Assembly (NCBI GenBank): GCA_003503995.1
Contig: DOCA01000062.1
Coordinates: 1 to 7,128, forward strand
Direction of reading: 5' to 3'
Length of the DNA: 7,128 nt
Origin: Holosporales bacterium
Lineage (GTDB): Bacteria > Pseudomonadota > Alphaproteobacteria > Caedimonadales > UBA9215
Shown piece by piece: positions 1-7,038 of this stretch. The notes beneath the pieces were generated by a model. That model did no database searches. It was not told where the DNA came from and saw only the letters and a list, made by a program, of their open reading frames with translations. The translations under genes and the position numbers were made by a program. Numbering within the stretch: the stretch's first letter is position 1; each line of letters begins with the position of its first letter.

Positions 1-88
1 CTCAAAACTAAATCACTATAGTTGGAATGTAGGGGGTATAAAACACTTTTGTTTGTCACTTGCATCGGTTAAGTGAGAGATCAAGAAG

Positions 89-1255
89 CTATTCAGAGAT
101 AGGGCGCTTTAAGACCCAATCTAGCTCCTGCTTTTTCAGTTCTGTACCAAGTTCTGGGCCTGCATTAAAACCTTGTTTTATTAAGTCTTGCCCTGTTATG
201 GGAAAAGGCTTTTGTTCCCAATTTTCAATAGCTTTAAAGAGACTAAAGGGTAAGTTTTCCCCCTTAGCAAGAGAGGCCATGAACCAAGCTCGCGTTAGGT
301 CTTTTCCCTGAAAATGGAGGCGAAGCCTGATATCTTTTGCGGAGTCCTCTTCAATCATGTTCTGCAATTTATGGAGCCATTTTGATTCTTTGTTAGAGAA
401 TTTATAGCGCTTGATAATCCAGTCAAGCTTTTGAGTATCATAGTTAATCAACGTATAGAGGCGTGTTAGCGGGCAGGGAGGTTGATCTAATTCTTGCTCA
501 AGAGAAAGGAGTTTTATAAAGGCATCACACAAATCTTTTTGCCGTGTGATGACTTCGAGAATACCTGTTGTTGCCATGAGTTTGAGAGATTCTAGAGGTG
601 CTTTGTTCTTTAAAAGACGCAAGAGTTCGCTATGAATGCGCTCGCCAGATATGTTCTCAAGTCCCTTTTTATTAGTAGCCAGAGCCTTGAGCGTTTTGTC
701 ATCGGGAGAGTGTTCTGCAAAACGAGCGTAAAATCGAAAATAGCGTAAAAGGCGTAAATAATCCTCTTGGATACGCCCATTGGCATCACCAATGAAACGC
801 ACAATGCCCTGTTTAAGATCTTCAATGCCGCCCCACGGATCGTAGATTTCTCCATTTTCTTTAAGATAGAGAGCATTAAAAGTGAAATCTCGCCTGGCCG
901 CATCCTTTTCCCAATTATCCGTAAACGCCACCACAGCACGACGACCATCAGTTTCCTCGTCACGGCGAAGAGTCGTAATTTCAAATCCTTCCCCCTCAAT
1001 CACTGCCATGACAGTGCCGTGGGCGAGGCCCGTTGGAATGACTTTGATATCAGATTTTTTCAGAAACTTTATGATTTCTTCAGGGGTATAACTTGTGGCG
1101 AGGTCAATATCTTGAACAGGTTTGCCAATAAAAGCGTCCCGTACACAGCCACCCACAAAGCGCAGCGTCGTTTGGCTATGGGGAATGGCCTTAAAAAGGC
1201 GCTTGATTGCAGAAGTTGTCATCCAAGGTTGAGGGTCTAATTTCACAGGTTTCAC
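89..1255 (-). CDS. cca: CCA tRNA nucleotidyltransferase (class II poly(A) polymerase-like head domain)
   Basis: This cytoplasmic enzyme adds or repairs the 3'-terminal CCA of tRNAs from CTP and ATP without a nucleic acid template. All class II landmarks are visible in its 388 residues. GGCVRD at 35-40 and the metal-binding DID at 49-51 form motif A. TTLRRD lies at 94-99, and RRDFTFNAL at 121-129 is motif B. EDYLRLLRYFRF at 164-175 is the nucleotide-selecting motif D, and SGERIHSEL at 203-211 is motif E. A helical tRNA-binding C-terminal half follows. The length is normal for alphaproteobacterial members. The assigned start is GTG and has no Shine-Dalgarno sequence. An in-frame TAA lies four codons upstream, and ATG at codon 12 is the other possible start. 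The gene lies 62 bases after msrA with no clear terminator between, so cotranscription is likely. Family confidence is high; whether it adds the full CCA or only part cannot be read from sequence, although a single complete enzyme is usual. Confidence 0.96.
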   Translation of the reverse strand: MKPVKLDPQPWMTTSAIKRLFKAIPHSQTTLRFVGGCVRDAFIGKPVQDIDLATSYTPEEIIKFLKKSDIKVIPTGLAHGTVMAVIEGEGFEITTLRRDEETDGRRAVVAFTDNWEKDAARRDFTFNALYLKENGEIYDPWGGIEDLKQGIVRFIGDANGRIQEDYLRLLRYFRFYARFAEHSPDDKTLKALATNKKGLENISGERIHSELLRLLKNKAPLESLKLMATTGILEVITRQKDLCDAFIKLLSLEQELDQPPCPLTRLYTLINYDTQKLDWIIKRYKFSNKESKWLHKLQNMIEEDSAKDIRLRLHFQGKDLTRAWFMASLAKGENLPFSLFKAIENWEQKPFPITGQDLIKQGFNAGPELGTELKKQELDWVLKRPISE

Positions 1256-1317
1256 AGGAGCCGTTTAATTTTCTGTCATTTCTAAGATTAGTTTATCCTA
1301 AAATAAGATTTGAAAAT

Positions 1318-1911
1318 TTATTTTTTGAAAATTTCTGTCAAACGTTTATCGCGACCGCAATTATAGCGATAGAATTTATAACGTATGGGGTTTTTGAGGT
1401 AGTATTCTTTGTGGTATTCCTCAGCATCATAAAAATCAGAGGCTGGAATGACTTCTGTTACAACCTCTCGTTCTAAAAGAGTTTCTATATCTTCTTTAGA
1501 GGCTAGTGCTGTTTCTTGTTGCTCTTTGGTTAGATAAAAAATAGCAGCGCGATACTGACTTCCTTTATCACAAAATTGTCCTGTTGCATCAAAAGGATCA
1601 ACATTGCGCCAAAAGACATCTAAGATTTCTTTAAAGGAGACTTTTGATGGATCATAAGTAACTTTTATGGCTTCGTAATGCCCTGTTTCTCCAGAAGAGG
1701 TTCCTTCATAGGTTGGATTTTTGGTGTGGCCGCCTGTGTACCCTACAACCGTTGAAATAACACCTTCTAACTTATCAAAAGGAGGTTCCATACACCAAAA
1801 GCACCCACCAGCTAAAATGGCAACGTCATGTTTTTCTTCTTCTGCGTGTACCATGGTGATTCCTTTAAAGAAAATAAAAAACGATAAAAAAGCGATCAGT
1901 ATTTTGGGCAT
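1318..1911 (-). CDS. msrA: Peptide-methionine (S)-S-oxide reductase MsrA, with probable signal peptide
   Basis: MsrA reduces the S-epimer of methionine sulfoxide in oxidised proteins and is normally recycled by thioredoxin. The family signature GGCFWCMEPPF is at residues 35-45, with catalytic Cys37. GQFCDKGSQYR is the conserved central motif. The C terminus (YRYNCGRDKRL) carries a likely resolving Cys at 185. The long form of 197 residues begins with MPK, a hydrophobic stretch at about 4-15, and VHA|EEE, which looks like a signal peptidase I site and suggests export to the periplasm. Its ATG is preceded by AGGA with a 9-base spacer. A second ATG at codon 20 (1852-1854) has a stronger AAAGGA six bases upstream and would give a 178-residue cytoplasmic enzyme. 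The gene follows the tsf terminator and precedes cca. The family call is very secure; the true start, and hence the location, is open. Confidence 0.95.
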   Translation of the reverse strand: MPKILIAFLSFFIFFKGITMVHAEEEKHDVAILAGGCFWCMEPPFDKLEGVISTVVGYTGGHTKNPTYEGTSSGETGHYEAIKVTYDPSKVSFKEILDVFWRNVDPFDATGQFCDKGSQYRAAIFYLTKEQQETALASKEDIETLLEREVVTEVIPASDFYDAEEYHKEYYLKNPIRYKFYRYNCGRDKRLTEIFKK

Positions 1912-1935
1912 TATTCTTAATCCTGTTGAGGTAAC

Positions 1936-1963
1936 ATAGTACTATTTTAATATGCCTCGTAAA
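1936..1963 (-). promoter_or_regulatory. Possible sigma-70 promoter for msrA-cca
   Basis: On the minus strand TTTACG (1958-1963) and TACTAT (1936-1941) are separated by 16 bases. Each hexamer matches the sigma-70 consensus at four of six positions. The site lies between the tsf terminator and msrA and would give a leader of roughly 20 bases. Its position is logical, but such matches are common in AT-rich DNA. Confidence 0.35.
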
Positions 1964-1975
1964 ATAAAGATAGAA

Positions 1976-2007
1976 AAAACCCTCTCTAAAATCATAGAGA
2001 GGGTTTT
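1976..2007 (-). terminator. Intrinsic terminator of the rpsB-tsf operon
   Basis: A perfect 13-bp inverted repeat (arms 1976-1988 and 1995-2007) with a six-base loop has a GGGAGAG/CTCTCCC-like core. On the minus strand the descending arm runs into six consecutive T residues. It begins 22 bases after the tsf stop codon, the expected position for a Rho-independent terminator. The flanks are A/T-rich on both sides, so it may also act weakly on the plus strand. Confidence 0.92.
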
Positions 2008-2029
2008 GTTACGGCAATATATAAAAGAT

Positions 2030-2959
2030 TTATTTAGCTAGTTGCGCTGCAACTTCAGCAGCGAAATCTTCTTCTTTTTTCTCAATACCTTCACCAAGGC
2101 GGAATTGCGCATATCCTTTAAAGTTGATGTCTGTGCCAAGTTCTTTTGCTTTATCCATAACCACTTGAGCAACAGTACGTTTTGTATCATCGATCATGTA
2201 AACTTGCTCGCATAGAACGCTCTCTTCGTAGAACTTACGAAGGCGACCGTCAACGATTTTGTCAGCGAATTCAGCAGGCTTACCAGAAGCAATAACTTGC
2301 TCTTTGTAGATTTCGCGCTCACGCTCAACAAGAGCAGGATCCAAGTCTTCTTTCGTGTGTGACTTAGGGTTCGCTGCTGCAATGTGCATTGCAATTTGTT
2401 TGCCAAGCATAGAGAGCTCAGCAGCATCGCCGTCGGATTCAAGGGCAACAAGAACACCGATTTGACCGAGAGTGCTGGTTGTTGCATTGTGGAGGTAGTT
2501 GGTCACAACACCTTTTTCAACACTAAGGCGTTTCACGCGACGCAGGTTCATGTTCTCACCAATAACAGACACTAAGTGCGTCAGTTCTTCAGCAACGGTG
2601 CGACCTGTATCAGGATAAGCTGTCGTACTAAGCGTTTCAATGCTTTCACCATGCTCAAGGGCAAGATCAGTTGCCGTTTGAACGTATTTTTGAAAGCCTT
2701 CATTGCGTGATACGAAGTCTGTTTCAGCATTTACTTCTAAAAGAACACCAACGGTTCCTTTAGCAGCAATACCAACGAGGCCTTCAGCCGCAGCGCGGTT
2801 TGATTTTTTCGCAGCAGACGCAAGGCCTTTTTTGCGAAGCCAATCGGAAGCTTCTTCAACATTACCATTAGTTTCATTGAGGGCCTTTTTACAGTCCATC
2901 ATGCCAGCGCCACTTTTCTCGCGGAGCTCTTTCACAGCACTTGCCGTAATTGCAGTCAT
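2030..2959 (-). CDS. tsf: Translation elongation factor Ts
   Basis: EF-Ts is the cytoplasmic guanine nucleotide exchange factor that releases GDP from EF-Tu. The N-terminal UBA-like domain is recognisable from VKELREKSGAGMMDCKKAL at about residues 9-27, followed by the DWLRKKGLA helix. The EF-Tu-contacting TDFV motif lies at about 80-83, in EVNAETDFVSRNEGF. The core subdomains and a late helical segment follow, and the protein ends AAQLAK. Its 309 residues are full length for alphaproteobacteria. The ATG is preceded by AAAGGA with a seven-base spacer. It starts 20 bases after rpsB, the near-universal rpsB-tsf arrangement, and both share the leader upstream of rpsB. The gene appears intact. 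Confidence 0.98.
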   Translation of the reverse strand: MTAITASAVKELREKSGAGMMDCKKALNETNGNVEEASDWLRKKGLASAAKKSNRAAAEGLVGIAAKGTVGVLLEVNAETDFVSRNEGFQKYVQTATDLALEHGESIETLSTTAYPDTGRTVAEELTHLVSVIGENMNLRRVKRLSVEKGVVTNYLHNATTSTLGQIGVLVALESDGDAAELSMLGKQIAMHIAAANPKSHTKEDLDPALVEREREIYKEQVIASGKPAEFADKIVDGRLRKFYEESVLCEQVYMIDDTKRTVAQVVMDKAKELGTDINFKGYAQFRLGEGIEKKEEDFAAEVAAQLAK

Positions 2960-2979
2960 GTTATTATCCTTTCGTCAGA

Positions 2980-3786
2980 TTATGCGTTTTGTGCAGGGCT
3001 TTCTTCTGCAGGAGCAGCCGCCGTTGTCTTCATTTCTAAAGCAAGAGCGTCGTCAGGAAGCTCAGCAGATGATCCGAGATCAACACCAGATGCTGCCATT
3101 TGTTGCTTCATACCAGACAAAGCTGCATCGGAAATAAGACGCAAATAAAGCTCGAGAGAACGAATAGCATCGTCATTTCCTGGGATAGGGAAAGCAATAC
3201 CATCAGGGTTTGAGTTGCTGTCCAAAACAGCAATAACAGGAATGCCCAATGTTTTAGCTTCGTGAATGGCAAGCTTTTCTTTGTTTGTGTCAAGCACAAC
3301 AAGAATATCAGGTGTTCCACCCATCTCACGGATACCACCTAGAGAACGTGTGAGGTTGTTACGGCTACGCTCTAATTTCAGAATTTCTTTCTTTGTTAAA
3401 CCAAGGTCCGCGCGCTCGAGAGTATTTTCATGTTCCTTAAGGCGTTGGATAGATTGCTTAACAGTTTTATAATTGGTCATCATACCACCGAGCCAGCGGT
3501 GATTCACATAGTATTGACCGCAGCGCTCTGCGTACTCAGTCACAAGAGGGCTTGCTTGGCGCTTTGTTCCAACGAAGAGAACTTTACCACCGCTTTTAAC
3601 AACGTCATGCACAGCTTGGATGGCTTGTTGCAAGAGAGGAACGGTGCGCTCGAGGTTAATAATGTGAATGTCGTTGCGAACACCAAAAAGGTATTGATCC
3701 ATTTTCGGGTTCCAGCGACGGGGGTGGTGACCAAAGTGAACGCCAGCTTGAAGAAGCTCACGCATAGTGAATGTCGGAAGTGTCAT
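2980..3786 (-). CDS. rpsB: 30S ribosomal protein S2
   Basis: S2 is a late-assembling protein of the small ribosomal subunit; it helps dock S1 and contacts the 16S rRNA head-body region. The sequence is diagnostic. It begins with MRELLQAGVHFGHHPRRW (residues 8-25) and continues with the NDIHIINLERT segment, VLFVGTKRQA, and the NHRWLGGMMTN motif. Later come GGIREMGGTPDILVVLD and IPVIAVLDSNSNPDGIAFPIPGNDDA. Its 268 residues include an Ala/Glu-rich C-terminal tail slightly longer than in E. coli. The ATG has AGAAAGG seven bases upstream. It is the first gene of the rpsB-tsf operon. In enterobacteria S2 represses its own operon through the mRNA leader, and a structured leader is also visible here. 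Confidence 0.98.
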   Translation of the reverse strand: MTLPTFTMRELLQAGVHFGHHPRRWNPKMDQYLFGVRNDIHIINLERTVPLLQQAIQAVHDVVKSGGKVLFVGTKRQASPLVTEYAERCGQYYVNHRWLGGMMTNYKTVKQSIQRLKEHENTLERADLGLTKKEILKLERSRNNLTRSLGGIREMGGTPDILVVLDTNKEKLAIHEAKTLGIPVIAVLDSNSNPDGIAFPIPGNDDAIRSLELYLRLISDAALSGMKQQMAASGVDLGSSAELPDDALALEMKTTAAAPAEESPAQNA

Positions 3787-3806
3787 AATAAAACCTTTCT
3801 TTTCCG

Positions 3807-3862
3807 GTTGTGCCTCCGCAGGGTGGTTTATCTTTCTTTTAAGATAAACACCGGAGCGACAA
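3807..3862 (-). promoter_or_regulatory. rpsB leader: Structured 5' leader of rpsB, possible S2 autoregulatory element
   Basis: The rpsB 5' untranslated region can fold into one long interrupted hairpin. The apical stem pairs 3822-3834 with 3841-3852 (12 bp, one bulged G, six-base loop). A middle helix pairs CTCC (3814-3817) with GGAG (3853-3856). An outer helix pairs GTTG (3807-3810) with CAAC (3859-3862), with small internal mismatches. It ends about 20 bases before the start codon. It lacks a following U-run, so it is not an intrinsic terminator. rpsB leaders that bind S2 are known in gammaproteobacteria. Equivalence here is inferred from position and structure only. Confidence 0.5.
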
Positions 3863-3900
3863 CATTAAATTAATATGCCGCAAACCTACGTGCAGATTTA

Positions 3901-3925
3901 TACTTTATAAAACATATATAAAGTA
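3901..3925. repeat. Perfect 9-bp inverted repeat near the predicted rpsB transcription start
   Basis: TACTTTATA at 3901-3909 and its exact complement at 3917-3925 flank a seven-base spacer. The repeat lies a few bases downstream of the predicted rpsB start point. It could be a regulator's operator, a 5'-terminal RNA hairpin, or chance in very A/T-rich DNA. Confidence 0.5.
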
Positions 3926-3937
3926 CAGAGTGACCCT

Positions 3938-3966
3938 TTTATACGTCATAAATAAGAGAAAAACAA
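3938..3966 (-). promoter_or_regulatory. Predicted sigma-70 promoter of rpsB-tsf
   Basis: On the minus strand TTGTTT (3961-3966) and TATAAA (3938-3943) are separated by exactly 17 bases. The -10 hexamer matches the consensus at five of six positions. The -35 element begins directly after the stop codon of the upstream membrane-protein gene. Transcription would start near 3931 and give a leader of about 145 bases containing the hairpin at 3807-3862. Confidence 0.6.
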
Positions 3967-3967
3967 G

Positions 3968-4789
3968 CTAATAAAACGCAATCAAGGGTTTGCCATCGTT
4001 TGTTTCAAATCCAAAGAGAAGGAGCATTGAATCTTTCTTCAGGTCAAGTGCATTACCATTAAGACTGAGGGTATCCTGACGACTGCGGGATTGCTTATTG
4101 AGATCTCGGACGCGCAGCACAAAGGGAGTGTTACCTGTCATTTTGCTTTGTATAGTGATCTCCTTGGACTGCATAAAAGCGTTTAAGGTCTCAGGCGTTA
4201 TAGAAAGTTTCAAGCTCATCTCTGTAGGCGGAAGTCTATAATCCCCAATGAAGAACTGATGGTGAAAATTTCCGATAAAATAGGGCTGAATAAAAGCACG
4301 GATTTCACCTCTAAGCGCTTTGTCCAAGTAAACTTTGAAGTCTTTTTGAAAGGCATTAAAGTGGATAAGGGTTTTAAGCTCATCTCCGGGAGTGAGTGAG
4401 ATATCGGGGCGTTTTTTTGTCGTTTCATAAGAAATGACGGGCGATTTATAGGGCTGATATATAAATCCAACCATGCCCATGATTAAAAGAGCAGTTAAGG
4501 TTCTTGATACCCACTTTGCAAGGGGGTCTTTTATTTTGATGGAAAAGAGGAGAAAAGCAACCAAGGCAAAAGTGAGATAAAGCAAAATAGCCTTTGAAGC
4601 AAATTCTTGCACAGCCCCTTGTACCGCTGGCGAGGTTGACAGTACACTCCTAACGCCTTGTTCTTTAATCAAGGGAAGCTGGTCATAGAAAATGAAGGCA
4701 GCATTTTTAAACTGAGGCGTAAACAAAACCAGATAAAGCGTTAAGAAAAACAGAACAGTCAGCAGGGCGCTCTTCATATAATTAGTCAA
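3968..4789 (-). CDS. Hypothetical membrane-anchored protein with soluble C-terminal domain
   Basis: No family was recognised. The 273-residue product has three predicted membrane segments at about residues 8-25, 64-83 and 92-112. A soluble domain of roughly 160 residues follows. It is rich in alternating hydrophobic residues, and its start LTPGDELKTLIHFNAF suggests a mixed alpha/beta fold. The topology puts one short loop (about 26-63) and the C-terminal domain on opposite sides of the membrane. The start used is TTG, chosen because AGGTGA lies six bases upstream; an ATG at 4777 is the alternative. The frame overlaps the end of the preceding gene by eight bases, so translation is probably coupled and the two proteins may work together. 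No terminator separates it from rpsB. It appears intact. Confidence 0.75.
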   Translation of the reverse strand: MTNYMKSALLTVLFFLTLYLVLFTPQFKNAAFIFYDQLPLIKEQGVRSVLSTSPAVQGAVQEFASKAILLYLTFALVAFLLFSIKIKDPLAKWVSRTLTALLIMGMVGFIYQPYKSPVISYETTKKRPDISLTPGDELKTLIHFNAFQKDFKVYLDKALRGEIRAFIQPYFIGNFHHQFFIGDYRLPPTEMSLKLSITPETLNAFMQSKEITIQSKMTGNTPFVLRVRDLNKQSRSRQDTLSLNGNALDLKKDSMLLLFGFETNDGKPLIAFY

Positions 4790-5935
4790 AATGAGTCACC
4801 TCGTAGGTTTGATATTGTCCGCTCTTTAGGGCGCCAAAGTACCCCCAAGCAAAGCCTTTTCCAACAAGAGGAAAGCCCATCAAGGGAGCATTGTTATAAG
4901 CCATATAAAAAATAAGAGCGCCTAAGGTGATTATTTTCCCTTGCTTAAAAGTCACTAGAGTTTGGGAAAGGGCATAGAGCGTTAGCATTATAAAAGGGGC
5001 AACAACACCAAATGTGACATAACCACGACCCGTCACAGGCAAAAGAAAAAGAGAGGTTAAAGCGAATTGACCCAAGCCGAAAAATGTTAAAAGCAAAAGA
5101 GGCGTTAGGCGATTTTTAAGGGCTAGGAAAAATCCAATAAGAGAAAAAAGAACAATGACTGGGCCGTAGGAGATAAAACTATCGCAGGCAATATAGAGAT
5201 ATTGCCTGATGAGGTTTCCAATATGTCCTGAATGAATCATTGAAAAAACAAAAGTAATAACTCCAGGCGCTTTTGCGATAAAACTGGATAAAATTATAAA
5301 CACAAGGGAAGGGGCTATGGCAAGAAAAAGACAAAAGCATAATGAAAAAAAGTCTTTTAAAGAGGTTCTTTTCGTTTTGTATAGCCAAATAAGTGTTGCG
5401 CCGAAAAGGGTCGGCAAGCTTAACCATAGCCAATAACGTGGGGACTTATTTCTCCGACAGAATACAAAAAACCAGGCCCTGCTGCCACAAGAAGAGCCGC
5501 TATAAGTTGTGTCGATTTGTGTGTTGAAAAGCTAGCTGCAACATAAACAGTTGCAAAACAGGCTAAGGCCCAAGCCAATGCATTCAGAATAATGCCTGAA
5601 TAAAGAGGCCCTAGAAACCAAAGATCGCGGGTTAAGAGGGCGTAAAGGGCGCGCTGAAATTCAAAGCCAGAAGCATATTCTACATAAGCTTTTGGCGTGT
5701 TAAGAAAGCTTTGAAATTGTTTGATATAAAAGAGATTTTCTTTGTTCATTTCCCAATTTGAATAATCGGGTAGAAAGGCGCCGTATCCAAATATATAATC
5801 TGTCCATAAATAACTTTGTTGTAATACGCCTGAGGTATGGTCGCTCCACGGAATAAGTTGCACAGCAATAAGAATCAGAAAAAGAACCAAGGGTGTTTTA
5901 TAGAGAGTAACTTGGTCGCGGGGAAGAAGGATCAT
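4782..5935 (-). pseudogene. Polytopic membrane protein gene broken by a one-base frameshift
   Basis: Two consecutive minus-strand frames fit one disrupted gene. The first, 5935 to 5420, encodes 171 residues and ends ISPHVIGYG plus stop. The second frame is open across that point (reading YWLWLSLPTLFGATLIW) and continues to 4782. Restoring one base in the short T/A run around 5432-5437 would fuse them into about 385 residues. The apparent TTG start at 5417 lacks a ribosome binding site, so a separate second gene is unlikely. The restored product would have roughly nine to ten hydrophobic segments, with a long extracytoplasmic loop at about residues 32-110 after the first helix. That layout recalls GT-C type lipid-linked glycosyltransferases, but no signature residue confirms it. 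The ATG at 5935 also lacks a clear Shine-Dalgarno sequence. A sequencing error is the main alternative explanation. Confidence 0.7.
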
Positions 5936-6184
5936 AAAAAATCTGTCTTTAAAAATAAGATTACCCTAGCATCTTTTTCCTGTCCTTTGAATGTTGAATT
6001 AAGAATGACCGTATTTCTGGTAATAAATAGAGTTCCAGTTTCGTTCAAAATTTTTAAAATTTGAGTTTTATTATTTCAGCACCGATACTGGTCCAATAAC
6101 TTATTAAAATAAAAACCTTCCCTTGTATTTTTCCAAAGAAACTGATAAATAAAAAAATAGGAAGAAATTATAAGGATTTTTACT
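5936..6184. other. A/T-rich divergent intergenic region
   Basis: These 249 bases separate divergently oriented genes. On the plus strand, AAGGA lies eight bases before the ATG at 6185 and is a good ribosome binding site. TTGTAT at 6123-6128 is followed 17 bases later by TAAATA, a poor -10. On the minus strand, TTGGAC (6091-6096) is followed 17 bases later by TAATAA, also weak. No gene, RNA or terminator is convincing here. Confidence 0.4.
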
Positions 6185-6956
6185 ATGAAAAAGTTCTTGA
6201 TTACAAGCATTTTTAGTACGCTATGCTTATTCTTCCGCTAAAGAATCTCAGGCATCTGAAAACTTTACGGATCAATCTCAGACAGAGTGGATCCAACGAG
6301 GGCATTTTTCAGAATTTTTAAAAAACGTGGAGGAATGTGGTGTAGAAAGAGCTGTAAGTTTAAAGCCTAAAAACCCTAAAAATACCCAGATAAAAGAAGT
6401 TTTTATTGGTGCCTATGAGGGGAACATCACACAAATTGAAGTCCTATTACATAAAAAACATAATAAAATTAAGGATGAACTAAAGGCAGCTAAATTAGGA
6501 AAGCCTTCGTTTCCTCACTACAATGATTTCTGGAGCAAACCTGAAGCTGACTTGGGCCAATTTCTTAATATTTTTGTCGTACAGAAGATTATGGCAGGCG
6601 ACCTTGCGGCACACATTTTATCCTTGATTCATGTAGATATCGATCAAGATGAAGCTTAGCGGGCTCGACGTAAAAAAGAGGAAAATCAGCTGCACATAAC
6701 GGAAGGTCTTGTAAGAATAACAGCCTCTAATATGAAGCATCCGCAAAATTTTTCAAGCTTTTCAATCAACAAACAAAACACCTATGGCGTGTTGCAACAC
6801 GAGTATATGGTGACAACGCCTACGTCTAATTTTCCAATTCTTTCTACTTTTGCCGTGGGTTCTTGTGTTATTGCTGCTTTTCTTAACACTCAAACAGGCA
6901 CAACATCCTTGGGTCACTTAGAGGACCTGACTGAAATAATAGGGAGATATAGCTAA
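6185..6956 (+). pseudogene. Decayed exported protein with CheD/NTAN1-like deamidase-type C-terminal segment
   Basis: A single gene carries three lesions. The ATG at 6185 has a good ribosome binding site and starts a signal peptide (MKKFLITSIFSTLCL), but that frame stops at 6239-6241. The +1 frame continues the reading as YSSAKESQASENF, implying one extra base near 6220-6232. That frame runs to an amber TAG at 6657-6659 and then stays open, without another stop, to TAA at 6954-6956. CAG to TAG is the simplest origin. The repaired product is about 250 residues. The first 150 or so are mainly helical and unrecognised. The last part holds TFAVGSC (Thr 6846, Cys 6864) and a His codon at 6915. The Thr-Cys-His spacing of 6 and 17 equals that of CheD T21, C27 and H44. 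The flanking sequence (VLQHEYMVTTP, FLNTQTGTTSLGH) resembles NTAN1. The 3' end is probably cut by the adjacent IS. No function can remain unless the lesions are artefacts. Confidence 0.7.
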
Positions 6957-6989
6957 AAGTTGTGTATGGGGATTTTTGAGAAAGATTTA

Positions 6990-7037
6990 GTGGTGTATTC
7001 TTAGCTGTCCTGAAAAAACAGAATAGGAACACACCAC
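6990..7037 (+). repeat. Imperfect inverted repeat enclosing the transposase ribosome binding site
   Basis: Arms 6990-7008 and 7018-7037 pair over about 16 positions, with two mismatches, a G-T pair and one bulge, around a nine-base loop. The outer seven pairs (GTGGTGT) are perfect. The only Shine-Dalgarno candidate for the transposase, AGGA at 7025-7028, lies in the descending arm. Transcripts entering from outside the element would fold and hide it. Confidence 0.6.
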
Positions 7038-7038
7038 C

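Noticed and set aside
767..1240. Long plus-strand open frame opposite cca
   Set aside because: It is antisense to a well-conserved gene with all motifs on the minus strand and shows no recognisable protein features. The other frames opposite rpsB, tsf and msrA are rejected likewise.
1265..1279. Four-codon mini-ORF (ATG to TAA) just upstream of cca on the minus strand
   Set aside because: It is too short to judge and has no clear ribosome binding site; probably chance.
1270..1340. Short direct repeats between msrA and cca: TTTCTGTCA at 1270-1278 and 1332-1340, TTTGAAAATTT at 1309-1319 and 1324-1334
   Set aside because: They could reflect a small duplication at the msrA 3' end, but are short and A/T-rich and may arise by chance.
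3807..3862. Hairpin read as a terminator for the upstream membrane-protein gene
   Set aside because: There is no U-run after the stem on the minus strand, and it lies downstream of a good rpsB promoter, so it belongs to the leader.
4782..5417. An independent gene starting at TTG 5417
   Set aside because: It has no ribosome binding site, and the protein continues naturally from the upstream frame across a one-base shift.
6732..6956. A separate 74-codon gene starting at ATG 6732
   Set aside because: The same frame is open from 6660 and is continuous with the frame upstream of the amber codon. There is no ribosome binding site before 6732, so it is better read as the tail of the broken gene.
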